Part shown: one piece after another, positions 41,954 to 50,810 of the stretch
Numbering within the stretch: position 1 is the first letter of the stretch
Layout: each line of letters starts with the position of its first letter
NCBI GenBank assembly: GCA_021108215.1
Contig: JAIORK010000049.1
Location: 62,001-126,000, forward strand
Length of the DNA stretch: 64,000 bases
Source: a bacterium
GTDB taxonomy: Bacteria; Oederibacteriota; JAAXVQ01; JAUVAV01
Direction: 5' to 3'
The notes under the pieces: model-generated
What the model was told of the DNA's origin: nothing
Databases searched by the model: none
Seen by the model: only the letters and a program-made list of their open reading frames with translations
Position numbers and translations under genes: made by a program

Positions 41954-42739
41954 TTGATAAACTATCGTTTTTTCAAATATGGTTTCCTAATCCTTTTGTT
42001 AATACTCTCGAATTGTGCCATGTTCGGTGGTGTTCTACATGCACCGCGTCTTAAAGTCGAATCCATCCAAACGGTATGGACCACACCTGACTACTGGAAA
42101 ATGGTCCTGTCCATTAAAATTATCAACAGCAATCCGCTGTCATTGTCATTGTCCCGGGTTTCATATACCCTGGAGACAAAACGGAAAATAATTTTATCGC
42201 GTATTCACACGTCCCTGCCGGTGGTTCCCGGCTATGGGAACGCCACGGTGGAAATACCGATCAATCTTTCTCATGAAAAAATCAATGCTCTTTTTCCGGA
42301 GGCGACACAACTCCCGATAACGTTTAAAGGAGATTTTTATTCAAACAGCCTGTGGCAAAAATCCACACTTTCTTTTTCAAAAAACCAGTTCATCACAATA
42401 CCCCAGATACCACAATTAGAATTCAAATATATCCGAACCGTCAATAAAAAGCCGCTTATTTTCTTACAGACGGTTAACCAGAACCAGCGGCCGCTGGTTC
42501 TGGTCAAGACAAAGGCTTATCTCCAGCTGCCTGGAAAAAAAATCATGCTTAGCATTCCAGGTCCGATAACACTTAAACCGAATGTCAAGACCCTGGTGCC
42601 TTTCAGGCCGTCACAGTCATTTGCAAAGAAGGACTTGCAGAAAAAAGGCGTTTATTTGACCGGTGAAGTTAATGCCACTTCGGATTTCGGAACAATGGTA
42701 ATTCCCATCACACAAACCGTGCCGCCCCAATTGAATTAA
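41954..42739 (+). CDS. LEA14-like (water-stress/hypersensitive-response domain) lipoprotein
   Basis: With the TTG start at 41954 the protein has 261 residues and begins MINYRFFKYGFLILLLILSNC, a lipoprotein signal with lipobox LSNC. CAGGAG lies seven bases upstream. An ATG at 41849 in the same frame would add 35 residues ahead of the signal and is less likely. The mature part follows the LEA2/WHy layout: VVLSIKIINSNPLSLSL-like strand with N-P motif, then VSYTLETKRKIILSR, and a second related half (LIFLQTVNQNQRPLVLVK) suggesting two such domains. It is probably an envelope-anchored protein; the role is unknown. It faces away from the sigma gene. Confidence 0.7.
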   Translation: MINYRFFKYGFLILLLILSNCAMFGGVLHAPRLKVESIQTVWTTPDYWKMVLSIKIINSNPLSLSLSRVSYTLETKRKIILSRIHTSLPVVPGYGNATVEIPINLSHEKINALFPEATQLPITFKGDFYSNSLWQKSTLSFSKNQFITIPQIPQLEFKYIRTVNKKPLIFLQTVNQNQRPLVLVKTKAYLQLPGKKIMLSIPGPITLKPNVKTLVPFRPSQSFAKKDLQKKGVYLTGEVNATSDFGTMVIPITQTVPPQLN

Positions 42740-42809
42740 CCCCAAGACGTGCCGGCAGCTTTGTCGTGCCGGTGTGACCACGCTGGACAACAGCGTCCCT
42801 TAAACGCAT

Positions 42810-43607
42810 TCACTTGGTCTGTTGCGATGACTCCGGGACGGTTGATTTTTCTTTAGCCTTGGGTTTGGGGGCCGGAGGCCGACCCGCCTGCGGTTGTTTT
42901 TTTTCTTCCTCAAAAACATCCCTCCCAAAATGCCAGCGTAATATTTTTTTAAATGATTTCCGCGGGACGACGCCGGAAAGCAAATCAATACGCCACTCGC
43001 GCCGTTCTTTGACCAGCCAAATTACGCCCGGCATGGTGAGGGTATTGTCTTCCCATACCCACCATTGTTTAAAATAGGCCTCATCACGCACCTTGGAAAG
43101 CTCATTGGTTGGATCAATCCAAAGCTTTCGTGGGTCATCCCGCACGGGACCTGTATTGTCCCGGCCGATGATATATATTTCACGTGTAAATACGACCGCA
43201 AAATTACCCACAATATAAAATTGCCCGGGAACAAAAAAACCGATTTTTTCCGGCATAATCGTTTCGCCGTCTTGAGATTTTTTCATCATTTTTTTATTCT
43301 CTTGCCCCTGGACCAGAAAAAACATATCACCGAGAATAGACGCCATATCGGGTGGTTCCGCCACTTGTTTTCCCGCCTTGGCGGCTTTTTTCGCCTTGAT
43401 TTTTAAAGCGGCAACATTGCGCCGGTCTGCACGGGTCACCAATTCGGAAGCATCTTCAAAATTTTTCATGTTAATAAGCCGAAAAAATTCTTCGACCACA
43501 ATGGTGGGTTTTTCAGTCCTGGCATCTGCCAAAAACGGGAACAATCCGATACCCAAGGCGATGGTGCCAAACAGGGATAAAACCATCCTTAGACGACCAC
43601 TATTCAT
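42810..43607 (-). CDS. Exported hypothetical protein with charged C-terminus
   Basis: A 265-residue protein with a signal peptide (to about residue 29, FLADA) and a helix EKPTIVVEEFFRLINMKNFE resembling NTF2-like or DUF4878-type lipoprotein folds. The middle is strand-rich (GFFVPGQFYIVGNFAVVFTR, REIYIIGRD). The last 35 residues are Pro/Lys/Glu rich. It overlaps the upstream TPR gene by eight bases, so the two are coupled. No confident family. Confidence 0.7.
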   Translation of the reverse strand: MNSGRLRMVLSLFGTIALGIGLFPFLADARTEKPTIVVEEFFRLINMKNFEDASELVTRADRRNVAALKIKAKKAAKAGKQVAEPPDMASILGDMFFLVQGQENKKMMKKSQDGETIMPEKIGFFVPGQFYIVGNFAVVFTREIYIIGRDNTGPVRDDPRKLWIDPTNELSKVRDEAYFKQWWVWEDNTLTMPGVIWLVKERREWRIDLLSGVVPRKSFKKILRWHFGRDVFEEEKKQPQAGRPPAPKPKAKEKSTVPESSQQTK

Positions 43608-45255
43608 CTATTTCGCCTTGTAATTTTCGTATGAGTGAGATAAGCCGGCGGCGTTCGGGTGCTTTGGGATTCAATTTTAAATATAAAACGTACTCTTGCG
43701 CACCTTGATTTTTTAAATTCTGGGCGACACATTCAGTTCCCAACCAAAGATGATCCTTGGGATGTTTTTTACGTGCCAGTTTTCTTGCAGCTTCCAGCTG
43801 CCGTTTGGCTTCAAGGCGAAATCCTTTTTTTCTTAAAACCTTGGCCATCAATAGAAGTGTTTCAAAATGCCTGTCACGGATATTGATGGCAATACTGGCA
43901 TACGAGAAGGCGCGATCATAATCACCTTCTTCGTAAAAAACATTTCCCAATGCCAGCACTGTTTCTGCCTTAAGCAAATTCAAATCACGCCATTTTTTTA
44001 AAACTTCGGCTTTTTGAATTTCCGTCATAACATCCAGATATCTTTTCAAACGAAAAAGCGCGGTTGCCCTGAGATAATACAAACGGAAATTATTCGGTTC
44101 CAGTTTGAGAACTTCTTTCAAATAGACCTCTGCATGTTTGTCTTTTTTCTTAAGCAGCAAAAGACCCAGCTCGCGATGAAAGGCTTTTTTTTGCAGTGCC
44201 GTACCTTGTTGGTCCAAACCCTGCAAAAGTATTTTTTCCGCTTCAGCCGTCATTTTAAGCGCACGATAAATTTTTCCCAACAATAAGTAATTTTCATGAT
44301 TGGCCGGATACAGCGCAAGATTTTTTTCAGCAATTTTTTTGGCATCGGCATATTTTTTAAACAGCATAAGGTATCCGGCTTGTGCATTGAGCAGCAAAGG
44401 ATCTACGGGATTGATCCTTACCGCTTTATCGACATCATTTTTTGCCAATGTAATATAACGCTTGGCACTTTTTCCTCGGGCTGTTTTCGCCAGATTAATT
44501 CTGCATGCCGCGCGACCAACCCGGGCGGATAAATAACCCGCATCACTTTTCAAGGCCTCTGTAAAATACAAAACCGCCTTGATACGGGTGTTATTTTTGA
44601 TGGCAGGTTTTTTTAAAAGCACAATCGCATTAGTGTATGAATGAAAGGCACTCAAAAGATGAGTTCCCGGCACAATATCAAAAACCTTCTGATCCGCCGG
44701 GGTGACGGTCAATTCCAGAATTTCCGCAACTTTTTGCAGGGTGTTGGCAAATAACTTATCCAGCCGCTTGGTTGATCCGACCACCTTAAATGTTCTCGCT
44801 TCTGAGTTTCGCTCTGGAATAATTGACAAAAATAAACTGATTTTATCTCCCTGCAATTGATACGTCCCATGCAAGATGGCAATATCTTTGTCATCCGCAA
44901 TTGTTTCCATTTTTCCCGGATCCGGTTCCTGATCGGAAAGACCATATTCTTTCCGGATGGCATCAAGCTCATCATCCTGGATAAACACCACTGTTTTCAG
45001 GGATAAAACCGTTTCTTCCAATGCAATTCTAAATGCATTGCCAAACCACCGGCTTTTTTCAGCACTGGGATTATCCGGACGCAAGGGAAAAGCAAGTAAA
45101 TATTTTTCATAGACCACAGCATGGGCCGGTCCCTGCGCAATAATCATCAATGCGAGGAACACCACGACAATTAAACCAAGTCTGCGATACAAAACATGTT
45201 TCTGCGTCGGATCACACACCTGCATGTTCCAGACCAAGTGTTGATCCGGTGACAT
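43600..45255 (-). CDS. Tetratricopeptide-repeat protein with N-terminal membrane anchor
   Basis: Starting at the ATG 45253-45255, which follows GGAGGGGG by three bases, the protein has 551 residues; in-frame alternatives are GTG 45306 and ATG 45225. A hydrophobic anchor (LGLIVVVFLALMIIAQG) is followed by a strand/helix domain with ILHGTYQLQGDKISLFLSI, which resembles FlgO/TolB-N-like periplasmic modules. The second half holds about seven TPRs (for example AGYLMLFKKYADAKKIAEKN, YYLRATALFRLKRYLDVMTE, GNVFYEEGDYDRAFSYASIA). It probably scaffolds an envelope complex. The start region overlaps the upstream glycosidase gene. Confidence 0.78.
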   Translation of the reverse strand: MSPDQHLVWNMQVCDPTQKHVLYRRLGLIVVVFLALMIIAQGPAHAVVYEKYLLAFPLRPDNPSAEKSRWFGNAFRIALEETVLSLKTVVFIQDDELDAIRKEYGLSDQEPDPGKMETIADDKDIAILHGTYQLQGDKISLFLSIIPERNSEARTFKVVGSTKRLDKLFANTLQKVAEILELTVTPADQKVFDIVPGTHLLSAFHSYTNAIVLLKKPAIKNNTRIKAVLYFTEALKSDAGYLSARVGRAACRINLAKTARGKSAKRYITLAKNDVDKAVRINPVDPLLLNAQAGYLMLFKKYADAKKIAEKNLALYPANHENYLLLGKIYRALKMTAEAEKILLQGLDQQGTALQKKAFHRELGLLLLKKKDKHAEVYLKEVLKLEPNNFRLYYLRATALFRLKRYLDVMTEIQKAEVLKKWRDLNLLKAETVLALGNVFYEEGDYDRAFSYASIAINIRDRHFETLLLMAKVLRKKGFRLEAKRQLEAARKLARKKHPKDHLWLGTECVAQNLKNQGAQEYVLYLKLNPKAPERRRLISLIRKLQGEIDE

Positions 45256-46438
45256 CCCCCTCCAATAGATAGAGGCGGATTCTATCACCACGGGTTGCCG
45301 GCGCACCGCTTTTTCTTAATCGATATAACCGCTCGGGAAGAAAAAGTGCCGGCAAAGGCCAGAGTTTCTTCTGAGTCAACCGCACGGAATACTCCCGGGT
45401 TGCAATCAATTCCCGGTATCCCGAACCGGGAACTGCGGCGGTTTTATGCAAAATAATTTCCTTTACAGGTTCGATCCCATTGCCTTCCCGGAAGTCATTC
45501 CAGGTTCCAATTTGAATGAATTTCGCACCATGGGTAAGCGCATCTTCCCAGGTTGCGGAGTATTTTTCGCCCTGACGTCTTGAAAAAACCCGGGCATTTC
45601 TTCCGCAACTCCCTCCAATGGCGCGGTCATCATACCCCGGCGTCACCACGCCCGACACAAATTGATTTTTATTTTTATGCATCGCCTGGGCGCTTTTTTC
45701 CCAAAAAGTTTCATCCGTATCATAATCCGAAAAATAAATAGCCACCGAAGGTGCCACGCTGGGCCAGTCCGGAAAATTAATACCTTTCATCTGAGGTTGA
45801 TAATTTTGAATAAGCAAAATCTCCTGCCGGGAATTTTCCAAAATAGTATCCCACTCATTTGCATGAATAAAGTGATTTTCCATCTCAGTCCCGGGTCGGC
45901 CGCAATTCCGTGTCGTCAAAACCGGTTTTTCATCTATTTTCAAGTAAGCGCTGGAAACAAAATATTTTTCTTTGGCATAAGCCAGCATTGAGGATGCCTT
46001 TCCCACAACCCCCTGACGGTCTGTAATATTTTCCTGAAAAGGCGGAAAACAACAGGCATCATTAAAGCATAGTGCAATTTTAAAATCGAGTAATTCGGCG
46101 GTTTTAAAAAGCGTGGACAACTGTGTTTCATTATGCACATGGTCGCCGGGTGCGTCTGGACCGTACCAATCAACAATAAACGCCTGAACACCTGAAGCTT
46201 TTGCCAATAATACGTGGTATTCACACAAATCAGGATCTGCGGAATCATACACACCGATGACAGGCATATAAACCGATGCGATATCATGTTCGCCATTGGG
46301 AAGCTTATTGTTTGGATTATGAAAAAAACTTTTTTTATCTTGGTGAGGTTCAAAACTCCATCTGCCCCACCCTTCGGAAAAATCAGCTGTTTGATAGGAT
46401 ATAAAATAATGCGCGGCTAGTATTGGTTGGATATCCAT
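45212..46438 (-). CDS. Glycoside hydrolase of the GH71/GH99-like type
   Basis: A 408-residue protein without a signal peptide, preceded by CAGGAGGTGACA. Motifs fit the GH71/GH99-like barrel: ILAAHYFISY at the start, VQAFIVDWYGPDAPGDH, KIALCFNDAC, KPVLTTRN, VTPGYDDRAIGG, and KFIQIGTWNDFREGNGIEP near the end. These families act on alpha-1,3-glucan or alpha-mannan. The lack of a signal peptide makes a cytosolic role likely, unless export is by another route. The C-terminal end overlaps the TPR gene. Confidence 0.75.
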   Translation of the reverse strand: MDIQPILAAHYFISYQTADFSEGWGRWSFEPHQDKKSFFHNPNNKLPNGEHDIASVYMPVIGVYDSADPDLCEYHVLLAKASGVQAFIVDWYGPDAPGDHVHNETQLSTLFKTAELLDFKIALCFNDACCFPPFQENITDRQGVVGKASSMLAYAKEKYFVSSAYLKIDEKPVLTTRNCGRPGTEMENHFIHANEWDTILENSRQEILLIQNYQPQMKGINFPDWPSVAPSVAIYFSDYDTDETFWEKSAQAMHKNKNQFVSGVVTPGYDDRAIGGSCGRNARVFSRRQGEKYSATWEDALTHGAKFIQIGTWNDFREGNGIEPVKEIILHKTAAVPGSGYRELIATREYSVRLTQKKLWPLPALFLPERLYRLRKSGAPATRGDRIRLYLLEGDVTGSTLGLEHAGV

Positions 46439-46493
46439 AACAGTATGTCACCTCCTGGTCTGTACTGTCTGAGCATCGGCCTGTGACGATTCA

Positions 46494-46817
46494 TCATTCT
46501 TGCGTCCACGACTGATTTGAATTAAAAACATAAGATTTCACGATGTTTTCAGATGTGTAAACAATCGTCAAGTCCACAGTCGTTGTTTGAGCAAACAACC
46601 CAAATTGATAATGCAAATACGTTGCGGTCCGGTCGCCCGAATCCAAACCAGTCCGATAGGGCTCACCTAATTTCGCTTCAATTTCAGTCCGCAGCGTCTG
46701 TCCAATAACGATGGTTTCCGCAAATGAACCGGGAAATGGTTTTCCCAACGTCACACAGCCACTCAGCAAAAACAGTACTAATCCGAGAATACTTAAGCGA
46801 ATAAACCCTTTTTTCAT
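46494..46817 (-). CDS. SmpA/OmlA (BamE)-like small lipoprotein
   Basis: A 107-residue lipoprotein with signal and lipobox LLSGC (Cys21). The short domain IVIGQTLRTEIEAKLGEPYR has the BamE/SmpA helix-turn pattern (G-x6-v-x3-lG-P), followed by three strands. AAAGGCAGGAT precedes the ATG. BamE-type proteins support outer-membrane protein assembly, but this one could belong to the wider SmpA/OmlA group of unknown function. Confidence 0.7.
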   Translation of the reverse strand: MKKGFIRLSILGLVLFLLSGCVTLGKPFPGSFAETIVIGQTLRTEIEAKLGEPYRTGLDSGDRTATYLHYQFGLFAQTTTVDLTIVYTSENIVKSYVFNSNQSWTQE

Positions 46818-46923
46818 ATCCTGCCTTTCATAACAAAAAAATAAGAATAATAGTACACTATGTTATCTTATGGGGGTTTCACTGTCAAGATAAAGGCTTT
46901 CGATTGAATGAATTAGAAAGAAT

Positions 46924-47213
46924 GTTACTCAAAACGGTCATGCGTGACACCACAAATAGGACAGACATCCGGCAGTGACGAACGAACGCAAATATAGCCG
47001 CAAACCTGTAATTACAGGAACAAATAAGATCCCTATCCCGGACATAGTCCGCGACGGACAAACGGCAAGAACAAAACAAACAGACATAACGATCTTCATT
47101 GACCAAAAGATTTTCCGACAAGGCATCCGTCATGTCAGCATCCAGGTTAAAAAAACAGCCGCGACGTTTGGCAGGCGTTTCCCGCAGGGCATTGACTGCT
47201 TCTTCGCGTAACC
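46924..47213 (-). pseudogene. Broken ferredoxin:thioredoxin reductase catalytic-type gene with rubredoxin-like end
   Basis: Starting at ATG 47211-47213, four codons (MVTR) lead into a frame reading EEAVNALRE, GCFFNLDADMTDALSENLL, VNEDRYVCLFCSCRLS and DRDLICSCNYR, which follows the FTR catalytic-chain pattern with CSC in place of CPC. A third frame then gives VCGYICVRSSLPDVCPICGV and ends HDRFE. Two single-base frameshifts (near 47203 and near 47010) are therefore needed. The gene would follow the glutaredoxin-like gene directly, a sensible thiol-redox pairing. It may be a real pseudogene or a sequence error. Confidence 0.55.
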
Positions 47214-47214
47214 A

Positions 47215-47466
47215 TTATTTCTTAAAAACTTCCCGTAATTGATCCGGCTTGTAACCGACAACAAAATGATTTTTATTCATGATCAGGGTGGGAAAACTTT
47301 TTGCCGGATTAACCTTGGCAATGTCTTCCAACGCCTTTGCTTTCTCTTGCGGGCTGAGTGTGTCAACGATGATTTCCCGGTGTTTAATCTTGTTTTCCTT
47401 CAAATAATTCCTTGTTTTTCTGCACCAACTACAGGTTGATAATGAATAAAATTTCAAAGCATCCAT
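47215..47466 (-). CDS. Glutaredoxin-like thiol oxidoreductase
   Basis: Starting at ATG 47464-47466, preceded by AAAGGTGA, the protein is 83 residues long, the normal size of a glutaredoxin domain. The active site is FYSLSTCSWCRKTRNYL (Cys12-x2-Cys15), and the cis-proline loop is SFPTLIM. Family members reduce disulfides or carry Fe-S clusters; a CxxC with Ser-Trp between resembles NrdH-like and UXX-star glutaredoxins. An in-frame ATG 30 bases upstream has no good ribosome binding site. The broken FTR-like gene follows two bases later. Confidence 0.85.
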   Translation of the reverse strand: MDALKFYSLSTCSWCRKTRNYLKENKIKHREIIVDTLSPQEKAKALEDIAKVNPAKSFPTLIMNKNHFVVGYKPDQLREVFKK

Positions 47467-47535
47467 GGCGTCACCTTTCTTGAAGTGTGATTTCATTACA
47501 CCGGCATTTAAACATCAATGAATTCCGGCTCCGGA

Positions 47536-48465
47536 TTATTTTTCAGCCTGTTCCAACAAAACCTTAAAAGCCTTACTGGCTTCCCCGAAATAAAGGCTGG
47601 TATGCGGGAAAGGAATCTCAATGCCGGCATTGTCAAATGCGTTTTTCAGCCGCTTACGGTATTCACGTGCAACCTCCCACTGTTTAATCGGTCTGGTTTT
47701 TACACGCGCTTTAATCACGACAGCCGAATCGTCAAATTTGTCTACACCGAATATTTCAAGCGGCTCAAGAATCATTGATTTGTACTTTTCATCATCGAGC
47801 ATAGTTCCGAGGACATCCGTCATAATCTTAGAAACCCGATCCACATCCTCTTTGTAGGCGACACCTATATCAAACACGTATGCCGACCATCCCAAGGTCA
47901 TATTTGAAATCGTTGTAATCGATCCATTGGGGAAAATGTGCACCACACCGGAAAGATCACGCAACACGATGGTCCGAAGGTTGATTTCCTCAACCAATCC
48001 TCCGGTCCCGTTAATAATGGCAACATCACCCAGCCGGACTTGATTCTCAAGAATGATGAACAAACCGCTGATGAAATCCTTCACCAAACTTTGCGCACCA
48101 AAACTGATCCCAAGTCCCAAGACACCGGCGGTGGCCATTAAGGGTCCGATATTAATTCCCAATTGCGAAAGCACGATCATGATTGCCATGCTCCACAAAG
48201 CAATATAGAGGGTTTTTCGCATAACACTCACCAGTGTCATAATTCTCTTTTTCGTCTCTTCTTCATGGGCTGGTTTCTTATTCAGCTTAAGTCCGAAAAG
48301 AAGCCGTTTGGAAAGCAAATGCTCTAAGGCACGCAATAAAAATTTTAAAATAATATTCAATAAAAGAAATAACACCAATGTCAGTAAAATCCGCGGACCC
48401 GCCATTATTAAAAATTCCAAAAAATCCGCGGAGTATTTTGTCAAATCAAACTTAAATGTTTCCAT
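47536..48465 (-). CDS. Small-conductance mechanosensitive channel (MscS family)
   Basis: A 309-residue membrane protein with three hydrophobic segments (about 20-45, 80-105, 112-135). The pore-lining helix and beta domain read VLGLGISFGAQSLVKDFISG, VRLGDVAIINGTGGLVEEIN and IFPNGSITTISNMT, which are diagnostic of MscS. It relieves osmotic down-shock by letting solutes out. The start immediately follows the stop of the upstream gene (TGA then ATG), so they form an operon. Confidence 0.95.
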   Translation of the reverse strand: METFKFDLTKYSADFLEFLIMAGPRILLTLVLFLLLNIILKFLLRALEHLLSKRLLFGLKLNKKPAHEEETKKRIMTLVSVMRKTLYIALWSMAIMIVLSQLGINIGPLMATAGVLGLGISFGAQSLVKDFISGLFIILENQVRLGDVAIINGTGGLVEEINLRTIVLRDLSGVVHIFPNGSITTISNMTLGWSAYVFDIGVAYKEDVDRVSKIMTDVLGTMLDDEKYKSMILEPLEIFGVDKFDDSAVVIKARVKTRPIKQWEVAREYRKRLKNAFDNAGIEIPFPHTSLYFGEASKAFKVLLEQAEK

Positions 48466-49107
48466 TCATCGCTCTCCCTCATCCGTCTCTAAAGTAAACG
48501 GTTTTTTTTCGTTGAGTAAAAATAAATGCATGCTGTGACGTTCATCTTTGCTGCGAACCTGAAAATTGATTTCCCGACAGGGTTCTTGGACAGACAGGTT
48601 AAAATAAAATTTTCCCGTCGGCAAGGGTAAAATGGTTTCTTCGTCCGTTCCCGGCTTCAGATAAACATACAGTTTTTCCGGAGATGTTTTATCCACACCA
48701 CCGTCTGTTGTTTCGTGAATCCTGTACATCCTAAAATCAATCTCAACACTTTGAGTCCGGTCTATTCTTACAGTATAATCTATTTTTCGCGCAAAAGGCG
48801 CGCTGCCCGAAACCGGCTGCAAAATGGGTCTGCGGGACAATTGGCGTCTTCTTTCTTCGCTCCCGGTCCGGACATAAATTTGTTTTTCCAGCTTGTTTTG
48901 CCGGACTGTTAAGCGATGTAAAAAACAGGTCTCCGGTTGATTGCTTTTCCGCATATAATCCACCAACATCATGTCCGACCATTCGGACATGATTTCTACG
49001 GCGGGTGTCTCCAAAGACAGTTTGGTGTCCTTGGCAACAAGCAGGGACGGAAGCAAACAACCTGCAAGCACAAAATACACTACTCGTTTTACCCAATCTG
49101 TATTCAT
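48466..49107 (-). CDS. Exported hypothetical protein
   Basis: A 213-residue protein with signal peptide (about residues 1-25, ending LLVA). The rest is strand-rich with many charged residues: YTVRIDRTQSVEIDFRMYRI, KLYVYLKPGTDEETILPLP and INFQVRSKDERHSMHLFLLN, suggesting a beta-sandwich. No known family is recognised. AGGGGGCAATTC precedes the ATG, and the gene ends right at the start of the mscS-like gene. Confidence 0.7.
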   Translation of the reverse strand: MNTDWVKRVVYFVLAGCLLPSLLVAKDTKLSLETPAVEIMSEWSDMMLVDYMRKSNQPETCFLHRLTVRQNKLEKQIYVRTGSEERRRQLSRRPILQPVSGSAPFARKIDYTVRIDRTQSVEIDFRMYRIHETTDGGVDKTSPEKLYVYLKPGTDEETILPLPTGKFYFNLSVQEPCREINFQVRSKDERHSMHLFLLNEKKPFTLETDEGER

Positions 49108-49161
49108 GAATTGCCCCCTGTCTTACATCCGGCGGTCGCAAACATTCCGCATGCAACGTTT

Positions 49162-50349
49162 TTAGACATTGCTTAAAGAAATCAATGATTCGGAAATTTT
49201 CTCCAAAATTTCCTTTTCAAATGTTTTGCGCTGCCATTGACGTACACCCTGCAACGCTTTTTCAAGCCGGGCGGATCCTGCCAATTGTTCGAGACTTTGC
49301 ATGGGCCATAATAAAGCCGGGTCCAGAGCGAGCCGTTCACCTTTGGCCATCCGCCATGACTTTAACGCTTTGAATCTGCCGTTATACTCATCGCTTTTTT
49401 TCCGGTAAACGTCTCCGTTTTTTTTTGACGGGAGCGGGACCGGAACCGCTTGTTTTCCTTTTTGCAAAGCCTGTTGCAGTGCTTTTTGTCTTTTTTGATG
49501 GAAAATGACGGCCATTCCTTTTGTTTTTTTTAGGTCGCTATCCGGTTTTTTTGCCAGCACCAAAAGGACATCATCTCCCAAAACCCGAAACGGTGTCCGG
49601 TCGATCTTCCGGCACAACCGGTCCCTAAATACAACCAGTTCTTTTAAAATTGCGCGCTGCTTTTCATTAAGATCTTTGCATCCTTTTACAGACCAAAACA
49701 ACGCTTCCGCCGGGACCGCCGTATCTGCTTTAATTTTTTCCAAAAGCCGTTGCTCCTCTTCGACCCAGGAAATACGGCCGGCTTTTTTCAATTGTGAAGC
49801 AAGCACTTCATAAAGCGGCAACAACAAAGCCACGTCATTCGCTGCATAGTGAAGCGATTTTTTCAAAAGCGGACGCATTGTCCAATCCTGCCGTTGCAGC
49901 GTTTTGCTCTTGGTCAACGTGATTCCCATAAAATCAAGCAGCACATTGGACAGACCCCGCCTGGTCGAGCCGAGAAAATGCGCGGCGATTGCAGTATCAA
50001 AAATATTTTTAACTTTGAACCCATAGTCACGGTCCAATGCCCGCAAATCATTTTCGCAGGAATGAAAAATCTTTAAAATTTTCGCTTGCCGCAAAATTTT
50101 ACCCAGTTCTGAAAGATCATGAACCGCAATCGGATCAACCAAATAAACCTGCGTCAAACTGGCAATTTGAATAAGACATATTCTTTCCGGGTAACGATGG
50201 TACCCATTGCTTTCCAAATCAAAAGCAATCGCCGATTGCTTGGCAAGCGTTCGGGAAACCTCATTCCAGCGTGTTTGTGAATCAATGTACTCAAATGCCT
50301 CGGTGTCGAAAACATCTTCCGGTTTAGGGGATATCGTGGGTACGTACAT
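49162..50349 (-). CDS. rnd: Ribonuclease D (3'-5' exoribonuclease, DEDDy type)
   Basis: A 395-residue protein of normal RNase D length. The DEDDy active site is spread over IAFDLESNGYHRYPERICLI (Asp, Glu), HSCENDLRALDRDYG (Asp) and SLHYAANDVALLLPLY (Tyr-x3-Asp). A HRDC-like helical region follows near residues 215-290. RNase D trims tRNA 3' ends and other stable RNAs. No clear ribosome binding site precedes the ATG; the gene begins six bases after the YkgJ-type gene, so coupled translation is likely. Confidence 0.93.
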   Translation of the reverse strand: MYVPTISPKPEDVFDTEAFEYIDSQTRWNEVSRTLAKQSAIAFDLESNGYHRYPERICLIQIASLTQVYLVDPIAVHDLSELGKILRQAKILKIFHSCENDLRALDRDYGFKVKNIFDTAIAAHFLGSTRRGLSNVLLDFMGITLTKSKTLQRQDWTMRPLLKKSLHYAANDVALLLPLYEVLASQLKKAGRISWVEEEQRLLEKIKADTAVPAEALFWSVKGCKDLNEKQRAILKELVVFRDRLCRKIDRTPFRVLGDDVLLVLAKKPDSDLKKTKGMAVIFHQKRQKALQQALQKGKQAVPVPLPSKKNGDVYRKKSDEYNGRFKALKSWRMAKGERLALDPALLWPMQSLEQLAGSARLEKALQGVRQWQRKTFEKEILEKISESLISLSNV

Positions 50350-50355
50350 ATTATG

Positions 50356-50799
50356 TCAACACGACTTGCATGCGCGTCGTGCCCGGAATTCTTTGAGCGG
50401 CAACGAAGCCCAGCGTTTGCCTTTTTCAACAAGATACGCCTCAAGTTCTTTAAGATCCGAAAAGAAAATATCATGATCCGTCGCGCTATTGACACCGTGG
50501 CACTCTGTATCTCCGCTTTCATCCCAGCCGTAATCCCGGCAAATTTGCGGACGCTCTTCGTACATCCCGCATTTAAAATCATCCTGTAAGTGCTTACATT
50601 TATTATTCACTTGCATATACCATTCTTTGTCCTCAATAAACAGGGCAATACTTTCGTGAGCAATGTACCATCGTAAGTGATCATAATCCTCGAGCGTCCT
50701 CGGCGTGTCGATCTGTAAGGCAAAATAGCGGCAGCATTGTCCCTGGCAGCTGATACAATCAAGTGCCGCTGATTTTTTTTTCACTTTGGTTATGGGCAT
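50356..50799 (-). CDS. YkgJ-family cysteine-cluster protein
   Basis: A 147-residue protein with the YkgJ/UPF0153 cysteine pattern: LDCISCQGQCCRYFALQ, NNKCKHLQDDFKCGMYEERP and QICRDYGW. The cysteines are thought to bind Zn or an Fe-S cluster. GAAAGGAAAACC precedes the ATG. It closes with ACKSC. It is directly upstream of rnd; the biochemical role of the family is not established. Confidence 0.9.
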   Translation of the reverse strand: MPITKVKKKSAALDCISCQGQCCRYFALQIDTPRTLEDYDHLRWYIAHESIALFIEDKEWYMQVNNKCKHLQDDFKCGMYEERPQICRDYGWDESGDTECHGVNSATDHDIFFSDLKELEAYLVEKGKRWASLPLKEFRARRACKSC

Positions 50800-50810
50800 G
50801 GTTTTCCTTT

